From contig NZ_CP064788.1 of the NCBI RefSeq assembly GCF_017094525.1, positions 248,001-312,000 on the forward strand: a stretch of 64,000 nt of DNA, in the 5' to 3' direction. A program made the position numbers and the translations under genes. Below the pieces are notes generated by a model that was not told where the DNA came from, did not search any database, and worked only from the letters and a program-made list of their open reading frames with translations. This document shows, one piece after another, positions 35,950-44,799 of this stretch. Source of the DNA: Halapricum desulfuricans. Lineage in GTDB: Archaea > Halobacteriota > Halobacteria > Halobacteriales > Haloarculaceae. Position 1 is the first letter of the stretch. Every line of letters starts with the position of its first letter.

Positions 35950-36034
35950 GTTAACCCGTCGAGGAGTTACGAAAACGACGGTACTGCTGGAGAGAGTTAA
36001 CAAGGGTTAAATGTCCCCATGACATCCAGTTAAC
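35950..36034 (+). promoter_or_regulatory. PadR promoter with three GTTAAC sites
   Basis: The palindrome GTTAAC occurs at 35950-35955, 35996-36001 and 36029-36034, and GTTAAA at 36005-36010 is at the TATA position relative to ATG 36036. The two proximal sites straddle the core promoter, a layout typical of autoregulation. Confidence 0.45.
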
Positions 36035-36035
36035 C

Positions 36036-36395
36036 ATGTCAGAGGCACAAGCAGTTCAGAACGATCCTGGCATTACCAAGGAACTGACGGCGTTTCAGCG
36101 GAACATTCTGGTCATCCTGGCCGAGGAGTCCCGCTACGGGCTCGCGATCAAGCGCGAACTCGAGTCGTACTACGACTCGGAGGTCAACCACGGCCGGCTC
36201 TACCCGAACCTCGACGACCTCGTCGAGATGGGGCTCGTCGAGAAGAGCGAACTCGACAAGCGGACCAATCAGTACGCGCTGACGGACGACGGCTACGAGG
36301 CGCTGCTCGATCAGTTGGCCTGGGAACTGTCGAAGATCGTCACCGACGACGCTCGCGCGGCGGATCTGCGCGAATTGATCGAGCGAGCCAACTAG
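36036..36395 (+). CDS. PadR-family transcriptional regulator
   Basis: A 119-residue winged-helix protein. The PadR core is ELTAFQRNILVILAEES, then YGLAIKRELESYY, VNHGRLYPNLDDLVEMGLVEKS and RTNQYALTDDGYEALLDQL. The C-terminal helix for dimerisation is short, as in haloarchaeal PadR proteins. Likely self-regulating through the GTTAAC sites. Its targets are unknown; neighbours are ppa and the rnhA pair. Confidence 0.9.
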   Translation: MSEAQAVQNDPGITKELTAFQRNILVILAEESRYGLAIKRELESYYDSEVNHGRLYPNLDDLVEMGLVEKSELDKRTNQYALTDDGYEALLDQLAWELSKIVTDDARAADLRELIERAN

Positions 36396-36410
36396 ACGGC
36401 TTTTTCGGCC
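36396..36410 (+). terminator. Terminator after the PadR gene
   Basis: A T5 run lies six bases after the stop inside a short dyad GGC-TTTTT-CGGCC. Confidence 0.45.
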
Positions 36411-36431
36411 GAGCAGACCACCGGGGAGCGG

Positions 36432-36986
36432 CTAGGCGTTCGTCCCGTCTCGGTCTGTCGTCGCTGCTTCGATAGTGTACTCGATCGACAGCGAGAGTCG
36501 CTCGCGCTGGTCGTCGCTGGGCCAGGCGTTACGCGGGAAATACTCCTCGCGGAACTCCGCCAGTTCGGCCTCGGTCAGCGACTCGATCGGTTTGGCGTAG
36601 TGGTTGCTCGCGAACTCGGCCAGCGCCCGGGCCGTCGCTCCGTGCGTCTCGCCGTGTTCGTCCTCGACTCGCTCGGCGATCTCGGCGTTGTGTGACGCGA
36701 CCGCCTCCCAGTCCTCGGGCTCGCCCGGCCCGGACAGCGACCGCTCGACGCCCCGCTCGAGGTCCTCGATCCGTTCGGTGCGGACCAGCCCCTCCTCGTC
36801 GAGCCACTCCTCGGGATGACAGACGAGCGTGTCGTCCGCCTCGCGGACCCGGGCCGTGTAGCCGTACTCGGCGAGGGTCTCCTCGCGGTTCCGTCGGTAC
36901 GCTCGCGCCTCCTCGCCGCTCGCCCGGCGTGCCAGTCGCGTCAGTCGTTCGGCCTCCTCGATGGCCTCCTCCGGCAGGTCGGTCAT
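36432..36986 (-). CDS. rnhA-linked protein (DUF7108-type)
   Basis: A 184-residue highly charged, mostly helical protein, starting MTDLPEEAIEEAERLTRLARR. I believe this is the haloarchaeal family annotated as RnhA operon protein (DUF7108). It begins 20 bases after rnhA, on the same strand. No catalytic motif is visible. A role with RNase HI or RNA-DNA hybrids is inferred only from its constant neighbour. Confidence 0.75.
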   Translation of the reverse strand: MTDLPEEAIEEAERLTRLARRASGEEARAYRRNREETLAEYGYTARVREADDTLVCHPEEWLDEEGLVRTERIEDLERGVERSLSGPGEPEDWEAVASHNAEIAERVEDEHGETHGATARALAEFASNHYAKPIESLTEAELAEFREEYFPRNAWPSDDQRERLSLSIEYTIEAATTDRDGTNA

Positions 36987-37006
36987 TCTCGTCCCTCCAT
37001 GGCGGA

Positions 37007-37600
37007 TCACGCCTCGTCGAGCGCCTCGTTTGCCAGCTTGTCAGCGCGCTCGTTTACCGCTCTCGGAACGTGTTCGATCGACCACGAGTCGAACTCCGAG
37101 AGCAGTTCCCGGGCACGGACCCGTCGCTCGCGCAGGTCCGGATCGTTCGTGTTCCACTCTCCCCGGAGCTGTTTGACCACCAGTTCCGAGTCGCTTCGGA
37201 TCCGGACCTCCTCGAAGCCGTGGTCGGCGGCAACCTCCAGGGCCGTGACCAGCCCCTCGTACTCGGCGCGGTTGTTGGTCGCCCGGCCAATGCGCTCGCT
37301 CCCCTCGCTGACGATTCCGTCGCCGGTCAGGACCACCCAGCCGATCGCCGCCGGCCCGGGGTTGCCACGGGAGGCCCCGTCGAAGTAGACGTGCGCCCGG
37401 CCGCCGCCCTCCCGCAACAGTCCGGCGAGTCGCTCCGGGTGCTCCCCCTGAACGACTACCTTGTTCTCGTAGGCGACTGCGATCGCCCCGCCGTGGCGCG
37501 CGCGCCAGCGCTCGTGGTCGGTATTTCCGGGTTCGATCTCGATCCCGGCCGCTTCCAGCCGCTCGCGAGCGGCCGATTCGTCACACTCGATGACCGGCAT
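37007..37600 (-). CDS. rnhA: Ribonuclease HI
   Basis: A 197-residue archaeal RNase HI that cleaves RNA in RNA-DNA hybrids. The catalytic carboxylates are in VYFDGASRGNPGPAA (Asp), NNRAEYEGLVTAL (Glu), IRSDSELVVKQL (Asp) and NERADKLANEAL (Asp). A 65-residue N-terminal extension (MPVIECDESAARERLEAAG ...) is typical of the haloarchaeal version and resembles a small substrate-binding domain. First gene of a two-gene operon with the DUF7108-type gene. Confidence 0.93.
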   Translation of the reverse strand: MPVIECDESAARERLEAAGIEIEPGNTDHERWRARHGGAIAVAYENKVVVQGEHPERLAGLLREGGGRAHVYFDGASRGNPGPAAIGWVVLTGDGIVSEGSERIGRATNNRAEYEGLVTALEVAADHGFEEVRIRSDSELVVKQLRGEWNTNDPDLRERRVRARELLSEFDSWSIEHVPRAVNERADKLANEALDEA

Positions 37601-37700
37601 TCGCGTCGAAATCGCGGCGCTGTGGGCTTACGGCTTGCGATCGACCCGATCGCTCTATTCTGTCCTGTCATATTGGTCAGAATACCTGGCCACCAAAGGC

Positions 37701-37708
37701 TTTAAGTT
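37701..37708 (+). promoter_or_regulatory. TATA box of the second TFB gene
   Basis: TTTAAGTT preceded by the purine-rich AAAGGC (BRE-like) predicts a transcription start about five bases before ATG 37736. Confidence 0.55.
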
Positions 37709-37735
37709 AAGCGAAATTGCTAATATAAAAGTGCG

Positions 37736-38698
37736 ATGACACGGTCCACCCGCCAGCGGGAACGCGAGTCCGAGACGGAGACAGACGCCGAGGAGGAAGT
37801 CGTCCAACAGTGTCCGGAGTGTGGGTCGGAGGAGCTCGTCAAGGATGCGGATCGAGGTGAACTGGTGTGTGACGAGTGCGGGCTCGTCGTCGAGGAGGGG
37901 AACATCGACCCCGGCCCGGAGTGGCGCGCGTTCAACCATCAGGAGCGCCAGGAGAAATCCCGGGTCGGCGCGCCGACGACGAAGACGATGCACGACAAGG
38001 GGCTGACGACGACGATCGACTGGAAGGACAAGGACGCCTACGGCCGCTCGATCTCTTCGAAAAAGCGCAGTCAGATGCACCGCCTTCGCAAGTGGCAAGA
38101 GCGGATCCGAACGAAGGACGCCGGCGAGCGCAACCTGCAGTTCGCGCTTTCGGAGATCGACCGCATGGCCTCGGCGCTGGGCGTCCCGCGATCGGTCCGG
38201 GAGGTCGCGTCGGTGATCTACCGGCGCGCGCTCGACGACGACCTCATCCGCGGCCGGTCGATCGAGGGTGTTGCCACGTCGGCACTGTACGCCGCCTGTC
38301 GGAAGGAGGGGATTCCGAGAAGTCTCGAAGAGATTTCCGACGTCTCTCGGGTCGAGCGCAAGGAGATCGGCCGGACGTATCGCTATATCTCCCAGGAACT
38401 CGGTCTAGAGATGGAGCCCGTCGATCCCAAGAAGTACGTTCCGCGGTTCTGTTCTGAACTCGACCTCTCTGAGGAGGTCCAGACGAAAGCCAACGAGATC
38501 ATCGAGGAGACCGCCGAACAGGGGCTGCTCTCGGGCAAATCGCCGACCGGCTACGCCGCCGCTGCGATCTACGCCGCGTCCCTGCTCTGCAACGAGAAGA
38601 AGACCCAGCGAGAAGTCGCCGACGTCGCGCAGGTCACTGAAGTTACGATCCGCAATCGCTATCAGGAACAGATCGAAGCGATGGGCATCCACAGCTGA
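37736..38698 (+). CDS. tfb: Transcription initiation factor B (TFB), second copy
   Basis: A 320-residue TFB. Zinc ribbon [10 protein letters not shown] ... CDECG, B-reader [21 protein letters not shown], and two cyclin folds ([45 protein letters not shown]). It is clearly paralogous to the TFB at 19820 but differs in the linker ([16 protein letters not shown]) and recognition helices, so the two may prefer different promoters. Divergent from rnhA. Confidence 0.95.
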   Translation: MTRSTRQRERESETETDAEEEVVQQCPECGSEELVKDADRGELVCDECGLVVEEGNIDPGPEWRAFNHQERQEKSRVGAPTTKTMHDKGLTTTIDWKDKDAYGRSISSKKRSQMHRLRKWQERIRTKDAGERNLQFALSEIDRMASALGVPRSVREVASVIYRRALDDDLIRGRSIEGVATSALYAACRKEGIPRSLEEISDVSRVERKEIGRTYRYISQELGLEMEPVDPKKYVPRFCSELDLSEEVQTKANEIIEETAEQGLLSGKSPTGYAAAAIYAASLLCNEKKTQREVADVAQVTEVTIRNRYQEQIEAMGIHS

Positions 38699-38788
38699 CA
38701 CTGCCAGCTGTGTCATTTTGGGGATTCGCCGCACTGGACCGTGCATATCTCGACACACGGATAGCCGCAGGATGAGTCGCTGGCCACC

Positions 38789-39001
38789 TCACCGCCGACG
38801 CCACGCGGCGCTGAGAATGAACCCGAGGAGGACGCCGGCATACAGCAGGAGTGCGCTCCCGTCAATCCGATCGATACTGACGAGGTACGCGAGGCCCGCA
38901 AAGACGAGCAGGACGACGAGTGCGGCCGTCGCCTGCAAAGCCACCGTATAGACCTGCTTGCTCGTATCTCGGGCACGCTCTCTGTGTGTCTGTTCGGCCA
39001 T
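38789..39001 (-). CDS. Small two-helix membrane protein
   Basis: A 70-residue protein with a hydrophilic N-terminus (MAEQTHRERARDTSKQ) and two membrane helices: VALQATAALVVLLVFAGLAYLV and GSALLLYAGVLLGFILSAAW, ending in RRR. The family is not recognised. It is isolated, with an AT-rich promoter region upstream. Confidence 0.7.
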   Translation of the reverse strand: MAEQTHRERARDTSKQVYTVALQATAALVVLLVFAGLAYLVSIDRIDGSALLLYAGVLLGFILSAAWRRR

Positions 39002-39403
39002 AGTACAGTTCTATCACGCCGGATGGGTAGTTATTACTTCGATACACTCAGTAAGCTCCCGCGTTGCTGGGACCGGCTCCTGTGATCTACGCCAGCTGCC
39101 GGACAGCCGCCGCTTCGATCGGTAGCCGAGTAACACGTCGGCGGTAGAACCCGTGCAACCGCCAGTAGGATATAATTACTTGCTGATTTCGACGGTTCTG
39201 ACTGTCGTATGACATTCCTACCTGAGTCAGCGCGCAGTAGGAGTATCCTACCCGGCCGCAGATGGATCAAGTATCGCAAGTAGTCAAATATCGCTATCTG
39301 GAAATATATAATACGTATCTGGAATCTATCCGGCACAGAAATTTGCCGTACCACTACTGAACGGGCGAGAAGAGTTTTACGAGAATGGTGCTCCTACCGA
39401 TCC
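39002..39403. other. Long intergenic region with repeated GTAGGA boxes
   Basis: About 400 bases between divergent genes. GTAGGA or its complement TCCTAC occurs at about 39165, 39215 and twice in the dyad GTAGGA-GTA-TCCTAC (39237-39251). AT-rich DNA with TATATAATACG near 39305 probably holds the promoter of the exported beta-helix protein. No gene is supported. Confidence 0.5.
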
Positions 39404-41761
39404 ATGGCAGACAGGTACGATGGTCATACGCCATGCGACGAGACGGAGCGAGACACGAACGGTAATAATACCCGCTTCAACGCGGGGGAGAATGAAGGTC
39501 CTACCGGCAGTAATAGCAACCTACAGCGCCGTTCGCTTCTGAAGCTGATCGGTTCGGCCTCAGTTGCGGCAGCCGTTCCGGGACTGTCCAGTGTCGCGTC
39601 TGCGGAGACGACGTACAACGGGATCACGTTCGATCGAGTGGTCGACGCGGTCGACGATCTGGGGATGGACCCGAACGGCAACGAGCCGATCGACGCAGCG
39701 TTCAACGACGCCATCAAAACGGGGACACTGATCGAGTTCCCGCCGGGCGAGTACCTGATGGAAACCGATCACAGTGACGCGGGCGTCTCCCGGTTCGGTG
39801 TTCGCGGTCTAGGCGACCACCGCAACGACGTGCAGTTCCTGCCCGAAGCAGGGTCGGGGATCGCGTTCCTGCACGGTGGCGGGCCTGGGCCGTACATGAT
39901 CGAGAACGTTTCCTTCCACGAGCGAGACGACGAGACCTCGATGGTGTATCTCGGGATGGGATCGGAAAACGGCGTCTACGTCGGCAACGTCGAGTGGCTC
40001 GGTCGGTCGCCGCTGGACGACGCAAGCGACTACCACATCAGCGCGGACGTGTACGATCAGGACGCGGTATCCGTCTTCGAGAACGTCTACGCGGGGCTGG
40101 ACAAACCGGCTATCGAGGCCGATTACCCGGAAGGAATCGCGTTCTTCCGCGCCGGCCCCTCCCACAAGGGCGAAGTGATCATCCGGAACCCGGTGATCCA
40201 CGAGCGCAACTCCGCGGCGACGCGACTGACAGCCGGCCCCGGTGTCACGACCATCGAGGGCGGGGAGTTCGTCAACAACCAGAACGCGAACATCCGGTTC
40301 GGTGCTGGCGATCACCCATCGAAAGTCTCCAGCGCGACCGGTTGCTACGTCAAGGCTGACGGGTCCCGCGACTCAGCCGATGCCATCCGGGTCGACGCAA
40401 GCAGCAACGGATACACCGGAGCGGTCTTTCGCGACATCGAGATCGAGTGGACCAAGGAGACGGGCCGTGGCGTCATCGCCCTGCCCGACTGGGGCGGTCA
40501 CGGGAGTGCGGCGTTCTACGACTGCGTCGTGCACAACGACGGCGCGGAGACGCTGACCGTCAACGCGGATTCGGTGTCACCCGACGACGACGCGGTCGTA
40601 CTCGAGAACTGTTCGTTTACCGGCTCCGGGCGTGGCTTTGACGCGGCGGACCGCGACGGGAGCGTCATCCGCGACTCCTGTATCGACATGCCGAACGCGT
40701 CGATCGAAACCTTCGAGACGGAGAACGTCTCGAACGGCGGGTGCGGCGAAGACACCAACGAGGGACCGTCGGCGTCGATCACGGTGACGGACAAGACCGA
40801 CCTCACGGTCGAGCTCTCGGGTTCGGACTCCACGGACAGTGACGGCGACATCGTCGCCTACGACTGGGATGTCAACGACAGTTCCTACCAGAGTGAATCG
40901 ATTTCACACACCTTCGATTCCGAGGGGACCTACAGCGTCACGCTGGTCGTCGAGGACGACGACGGTGCGACCGATTCGACGACGACCGAGGTGTCTGTCA
41001 GCGAAACCGCTCTGGAGAAGCACCTGGAGATCCGCGGAACCGGCATCACCACCGAGTACGCCTTCGAGGTGAGCGAACAGCTCGAACCCGTCTCCGGGAC
41101 CATCGAGGAGTGGGACGACGTCACCGAGACGAGCGCCACGGGCTACGTCACTGAAACCAGCCACAGCGACGAGTTCTGGATTGACGGCGACATCACGTCC
41201 TTCGAGTTCCTCGAGGGCGAGGCCGATGTTTTCCTCGACGGCGAGCAGATCGACCCGACCATGGATCGACTCGAGATCCGGGGGACCGGCATCACCACTG
41301 AGTACGCCTTCGAGGTGAGCAAACAGCTCGAACCCGTCTCCGGGACTATCGAGGAGTGGGACGACGTCACCGAGACGAGCGCCACGGGCTACGTCACTGA
41401 AACCAGCCACAGCGACGAGTTCTGGATTGACGGCGACATCACGTCCTTCGAGTTCCTCAAGGGCCGCGCGGAGGTCTATCGGAACGGCGACCGGATCTAC
41501 CCGACGGAGCGCACACTGACGATTCAGGGGACCGGCACGCCCACTGAATACGCCGTCAAGGTCGGCGGCGAGATCGAGGGCGTCTCGGACACTTTCGAAG
41601 GCTGGGACGACGTCTCCGGCGACACCGCGAACGGCTGGGTCACCAACCCCTCGCACGTCGACGAGTTCACCTTTACCGGCGAACTGACGAGCGTCGAGTT
41701 CCTGCAAGGCGAAGCCGACGTCTTCGTCGACGGCGAAGCGGTCGACGTCTCGGCGATCTGA
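39404..41761 (+). CDS. Tat-exported beta-helix/PKD protein with three C-terminal repeats
   Basis: A 785-residue exported protein. A twin-arginine signal (QRRSLLKLIGSASVAAAVPG, Arg42-Arg43) follows an unusually long 40-residue N-region. Residues about 70-440 look like a right-handed parallel beta-helix (pectin-lyase-like: FPPGEYLMETD, GVTTIEGGEFVNNQNANIRF). A PKD domain follows (about 455-535: LSGSDSTDSDGDIVAYDWDV). The C-terminus has three 82-residue repeats, starting at 41024, 41270 and 41516; the first two share about 110 identical bases. A polysaccharide-binding or lyase role at the surface is inferred; no catalytic residues can be assigned. Confidence 0.85.
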   Translation: MADRYDGHTPCDETERDTNGNNTRFNAGENEGPTGSNSNLQRRSLLKLIGSASVAAAVPGLSSVASAETTYNGITFDRVVDAVDDLGMDPNGNEPIDAAFNDAIKTGTLIEFPPGEYLMETDHSDAGVSRFGVRGLGDHRNDVQFLPEAGSGIAFLHGGGPGPYMIENVSFHERDDETSMVYLGMGSENGVYVGNVEWLGRSPLDDASDYHISADVYDQDAVSVFENVYAGLDKPAIEADYPEGIAFFRAGPSHKGEVIIRNPVIHERNSAATRLTAGPGVTTIEGGEFVNNQNANIRFGAGDHPSKVSSATGCYVKADGSRDSADAIRVDASSNGYTGAVFRDIEIEWTKETGRGVIALPDWGGHGSAAFYDCVVHNDGAETLTVNADSVSPDDDAVVLENCSFTGSGRGFDAADRDGSVIRDSCIDMPNASIETFETENVSNGGCGEDTNEGPSASITVTDKTDLTVELSGSDSTDSDGDIVAYDWDVNDSSYQSESISHTFDSEGTYSVTLVVEDDDGATDSTTTEVSVSETALEKHLEIRGTGITTEYAFEVSEQLEPVSGTIEEWDDVTETSATGYVTETSHSDEFWIDGDITSFEFLEGEADVFLDGEQIDPTMDRLEIRGTGITTEYAFEVSKQLEPVSGTIEEWDDVTETSATGYVTETSHSDEFWIDGDITSFEFLKGRAEVYRNGDRIYPTERTLTIQGTGTPTEYAVKVGGEIEGVSDTFEGWDDVSGDTANGWVTNPSHVDEFTFTGELTSVEFLQGEADVFVDGEAVDVSAI
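41024..41761 (+). repeat. Three tandem 246-bp repeats inside the beta-helix protein gene
   Basis: The units are 41024-41269, 41270-41515 and 41516-41761. Units 1 and 2 are almost identical, with an identical run of about 110 bases; unit 3 has diverged. This indicates recent duplication of unit 1/2 or gene conversion. Confidence 0.9.
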
Positions 41762-41791
41762 TCCCGTCGACGAGAGGATCGCAAACTGCGA

Positions 41792-42391
41792 TCACACACC
41801 GAGCCACTCGTCGTTGCTGACCTGATAGCCGTTCGCCCGGCAGTATTTCGCCGCCCGCCGGCGCACGTCGCGTGAACCCGGGAGTTTGCCCTTCTTGTCG
41901 ATCTGTTCTACGACCCAGTCCCGGACCACAGAGATGCCCTCGTCGTCGTCGACAGCGTCGATCGCCTGCAGTTCCAGAAAGGTCCGCTCGTAGGCCTCCC
42001 GTTGAGACGTGCGAAAGTCCGCCTGTTCGATCCCTGCAGCTGCCTCGACGATCCGTTTCATGGCCGAAGCGATCGTCGGCCGCTGGACCCGCGTCCGGAC
42101 GGCGGCTGGCGACTCGAAGGTCTCGACGTCCGTCTCCGGGAGCAGTTCGGCGACGGTGTAGACGCCGGTCTCGGCTTCGATCTCCCGATCACCGACCGTC
42201 TCGACGATCTCGGCCCCCGTTGCCGGGAACGCTACCGTGTCCAGTTCCGTCTCGAAGAAGGCGAGGGTGGAGGTATCGACCGGGGGTTCGGGTTCGTCCC
42301 CGCGCTGTAGTTCCGCCTCTATCTCTCGTTCTCGCTGTCTCTGCATCTCCTGATCCGCCTGGTTCTCTCTGCCGTTTTTGTCGTCTGCCAT
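41792..42391 (-). CDS. DUF5789-family protein
   Basis: A 199-residue protein. The N-terminus is charged and Gln/Glu-rich; residues about 40-110 hold FFETELDTVAFPATGAEIVETVGDREI and VYTVAELLPETDVETFESPAAVRTRVQRP, the pattern I associate with haloarchaeal DUF5789. The C-terminal part (VVRDWVVEQIDKKGKLPGSRDVRRRAAKYCRANGY) looks like a small helical DNA-binding or Vasp-type module. Function unknown. Convergent with the beta-helix gene. Confidence 0.7.
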   Translation of the reverse strand: MADDKNGRENQADQEMQRQREREIEAELQRGDEPEPPVDTSTLAFFETELDTVAFPATGAEIVETVGDREIEAETGVYTVAELLPETDVETFESPAAVRTRVQRPTIASAMKRIVEAAAGIEQADFRTSQREAYERTFLELQAIDAVDDDEGISVVRDWVVEQIDKKGKLPGSRDVRRRAAKYCRANGYQVSNDEWLGV

Positions 42392-42445
42392 TCGTATGTA
42401 TAGCGTCTCTGGTTTGATAACTCTGTGGCTGGCACCGGGTCTCGA

Positions 42446-44257
42446 CTATTCGACGGTCACACTCTTCGCGAGGTTGCGCGGTTTGTCGATGGAGCGCCCC
42501 ATCTCGTTGGCGGCATGGTAGGCGATCAGCTGGAGCTGGACGTTCGCGAGCGCAGCGACCAGATCTGGATGTGTCGCGGGGACGGGGAGGAACTCGTCGG
42601 CCGTCTGTGCGAGTTGCGACGCCGTGCGCGGTCCGACGACGATGACTGGCCCCCCGCGGGTCTGTATCTCCCGGACGTTGCTCTCGAGGCGGCTCAGGTG
42701 CTGGCCCGTGCCGATGGCGAAGACCGGCGTCTCCGAGGTCACGAGCGCCAGCGGGCCGTGTTTCAGTTCTCCCGCAGCGAATCCTTCGGCGTGTTCGTAG
42801 GTGATCTCCTTGAATTTCAGGGCACCCTCCAGGGCGACCGAGAAGGCGCTCCCGCGGCCGATGAAGAAGTGGCCGTTGTCACCGAGACAGCGTCGGCTGA
42901 CGGCTTTCGCCTCGGTGGTTTCGATCACCGACTCGACGTTCTCCGGGAGTGATTCCAGCGCGCGCAGGCGCTGCTCGTGGCCCTCGGTCGGCTCACCGGT
43001 GACGTCCCGAACGAGCCGTTCTCCGAGGAGGACCAGCGTCGCGACCTGTGAGGAGAACGTCTTGGTGGCGGCGACGCCGATCTCGGGCCCGGCACGGATG
43101 AACAGCGCGTCGTCACACGTGCGGGCAGCAGTCGATCCAATCACGTTCGTCAGCGCGAGCGTCCGCGCGCCACGGTCCCGAGCGCGCTGCAGCGCTTCCA
43201 GGGTGTCTGCCGTCTCACCGGACTGGGTGACACCGATCACCAGCGTGTCCTCGTCGACGGGGGCAGGATAGGCGGCGTACTCGCTGGCGATGAACGTGTC
43301 GGCGTTGATGCCCCAGTCCGAGAGCAGTCGCTCACCGTACATCCCCGCGTGGTAGGAGGTTCCACAGGCGACGAACTGGACGTTCGAGACGTCCTCGAAC
43401 GACCCCGGCGGGAAGTCCTCGAGCACGACGTCGCTGCCGTCGATCCGCCCGTGCAACGTCTGCCGGAGAGCCATCGGTTGCTCGTTGATCTCCTTGAGCA
43501 TGTAGTGGTCGTAACTCCCCTTCTCGGCGTCTTCGGGATCCCAGTCGACGGTCTCGACCGAACGGGAAACGGGGGTACCGTCGAGATCGGTGATCCGGTA
43601 CCCCTCGGGTGTGATCGCAGCGATGTCGTCGTCCTCCAGATAGACGACGCGGTCGGTGAACTCCAGGAACGCGGGGACGTCACTGGCCAGGTAGTTCGCC
43701 GACTGACCGTCTCCGATCACCAGCGGCGAGCCGTTCCGGGTCGCATACACTGTTGGGTCGCCGTCGACCAGCAGCGCGATGGCGTAGCTCCCGTCGAGCT
43801 GATCGACCGCGTCGCGGAAGGCGGATTCGGGATCGTGGCCCGCGGCGAGTCGCTCCTCGACGAGGTGGGGGATCACTTCCGTGTCGGTGTCGCTGGTGAA
43901 CTCGTGGCCGCGATCCTGCAGTCTCTCACGGAGTTCGGTGTAGTTCTCGATGATCCCGTTGTGAACGGCCGCGACCCGCCCGTGACAGCCGGTGTGTGGG
44001 TGAGCGTTGTCGTCAGTCGGCGGGCCGTGTGTACTCCAGCGCGTGTGGCCGATACCGACCGGTCCGTCGACGTCACCCGCGGTGAGTTCGGACTGCAGTT
44101 CCGAAACCTGACCTTCACGCTTGTTGATATCGATGCCTGTCCCGTTCTGGATTGCGATACCCGCCGAATCGTACCCGCGGTATTCGAGGTTCTGGAGCGA
44201 GGTCAGCAGCGGGTCGAGCGAGTCGTCGCTCCCGACCCGGGCAGTGATCCCACACAT
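42446..44257 (-). CDS. glmS: Glutamine-fructose-6-phosphate aminotransferase
   Basis: A 603-residue enzyme that makes glucosamine-6-phosphate, the entry to amino-sugar nucleotides. The class II glutaminase domain begins MCGITARVG with Cys2 as nucleophile; the two SIS domains contain CGTSYHAGMYGERLL, VIGVTQSGETADTL and AGPEIGVAATKTFSSQ, and it ends in KPRNLAKSVTVE. Full length. It sits next to the surface locus that begins at 44797, and could supply amino sugars to it. Confidence 0.97.
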   Translation of the reverse strand: MCGITARVGSDDSLDPLLTSLQNLEYRGYDSAGIAIQNGTGIDINKREGQVSELQSELTAGDVDGPVGIGHTRWSTHGPPTDDNAHPHTGCHGRVAAVHNGIIENYTELRERLQDRGHEFTSDTDTEVIPHLVEERLAAGHDPESAFRDAVDQLDGSYAIALLVDGDPTVYATRNGSPLVIGDGQSANYLASDVPAFLEFTDRVVYLEDDDIAAITPEGYRITDLDGTPVSRSVETVDWDPEDAEKGSYDHYMLKEINEQPMALRQTLHGRIDGSDVVLEDFPPGSFEDVSNVQFVACGTSYHAGMYGERLLSDWGINADTFIASEYAAYPAPVDEDTLVIGVTQSGETADTLEALQRARDRGARTLALTNVIGSTAARTCDDALFIRAGPEIGVAATKTFSSQVATLVLLGERLVRDVTGEPTEGHEQRLRALESLPENVESVIETTEAKAVSRRCLGDNGHFFIGRGSAFSVALEGALKFKEITYEHAEGFAAGELKHGPLALVTSETPVFAIGTGQHLSRLESNVREIQTRGGPVIVVGPRTASQLAQTADEFLPVPATHPDLVAALANVQLQLIAYHAANEMGRSIDKPRNLAKSVTVE

Positions 44258-44715
44258 CAGATCGACACCTCCGACGTGACGACGGACGGGATCCCCGCCA
44301 CACCAGTGTGATATATCGCCCGACGCGGCCGGCAGTGAGCGTTCGAACCGAATGTCGACGGCCGTTTCGAGTAGCCGGTCAGTGACGGACGTTGCATCGG
44401 GCGACTGCTGGGCGCAAGTTGCATACGGGTTCGGAGAGTGGCGCTGCGAGTCGTGGTCACACGCATTGGATCACGATTCGCGTCTCTGAGGCGCATACAG
44501 ACAGACGGTTCAATATTCTCTTTGTTATGAACGGGCTTGTGGGGCTGAGGTCGGCCGGCCCGCCGATAATCGATGGTTACCGCTCCCCGTCACAGCGAGG
44601 ATCGGACTGGAGTCGCTGGCCGCTGTCGTCGGTGCCGTGTGTGTTCCCTGTGGCGAAGACAGTCATAGTCTACCATCACTCGAGATCCGTGACGCGCTCG
44701 CAGAATGAGGGTCGT
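44258..44715. other. Non-coding stretch between glmS and the surface locus
   Basis: About 460 bases upstream of glmS and downstream of the sulfatase-type gene. There are short AT-rich stretches (CAATATTCTCTTTGTTATG near 44512) that could serve as promoter for glmS. No gene is supported here. Confidence 0.5.
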
Positions 44716-44799
44716 TCATACTGCTGGCTATACCATTTCGAAATGATTCGCCACTCCTGTGTGGCGAATATCTCGCCGAACGTATAGCCGGCAGTATCA
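44716..44799. mobile_element. MITE-like palindromic element, copy A (84 bp)
   Basis: Ends TCATACTGCTGGCTATAC and GTATAGCCGGCAGTATCA are inverted repeats (16 of 18 match). The interior has CATTTCGAAATGAT and CGAACGTATAGCC shared with copy B at 62078, which is also exactly 84 bp. No coding capacity. Its right end contains the TGA stop of the sulfatase-type gene. Confidence 0.75.

Noticed and set aside
41024-41515. CRISPR-like repetition
   Set aside because: The repeats are long, coding, in frame and adjacent without spacers; they are duplicated protein domains. No CRISPR array was seen in the window.
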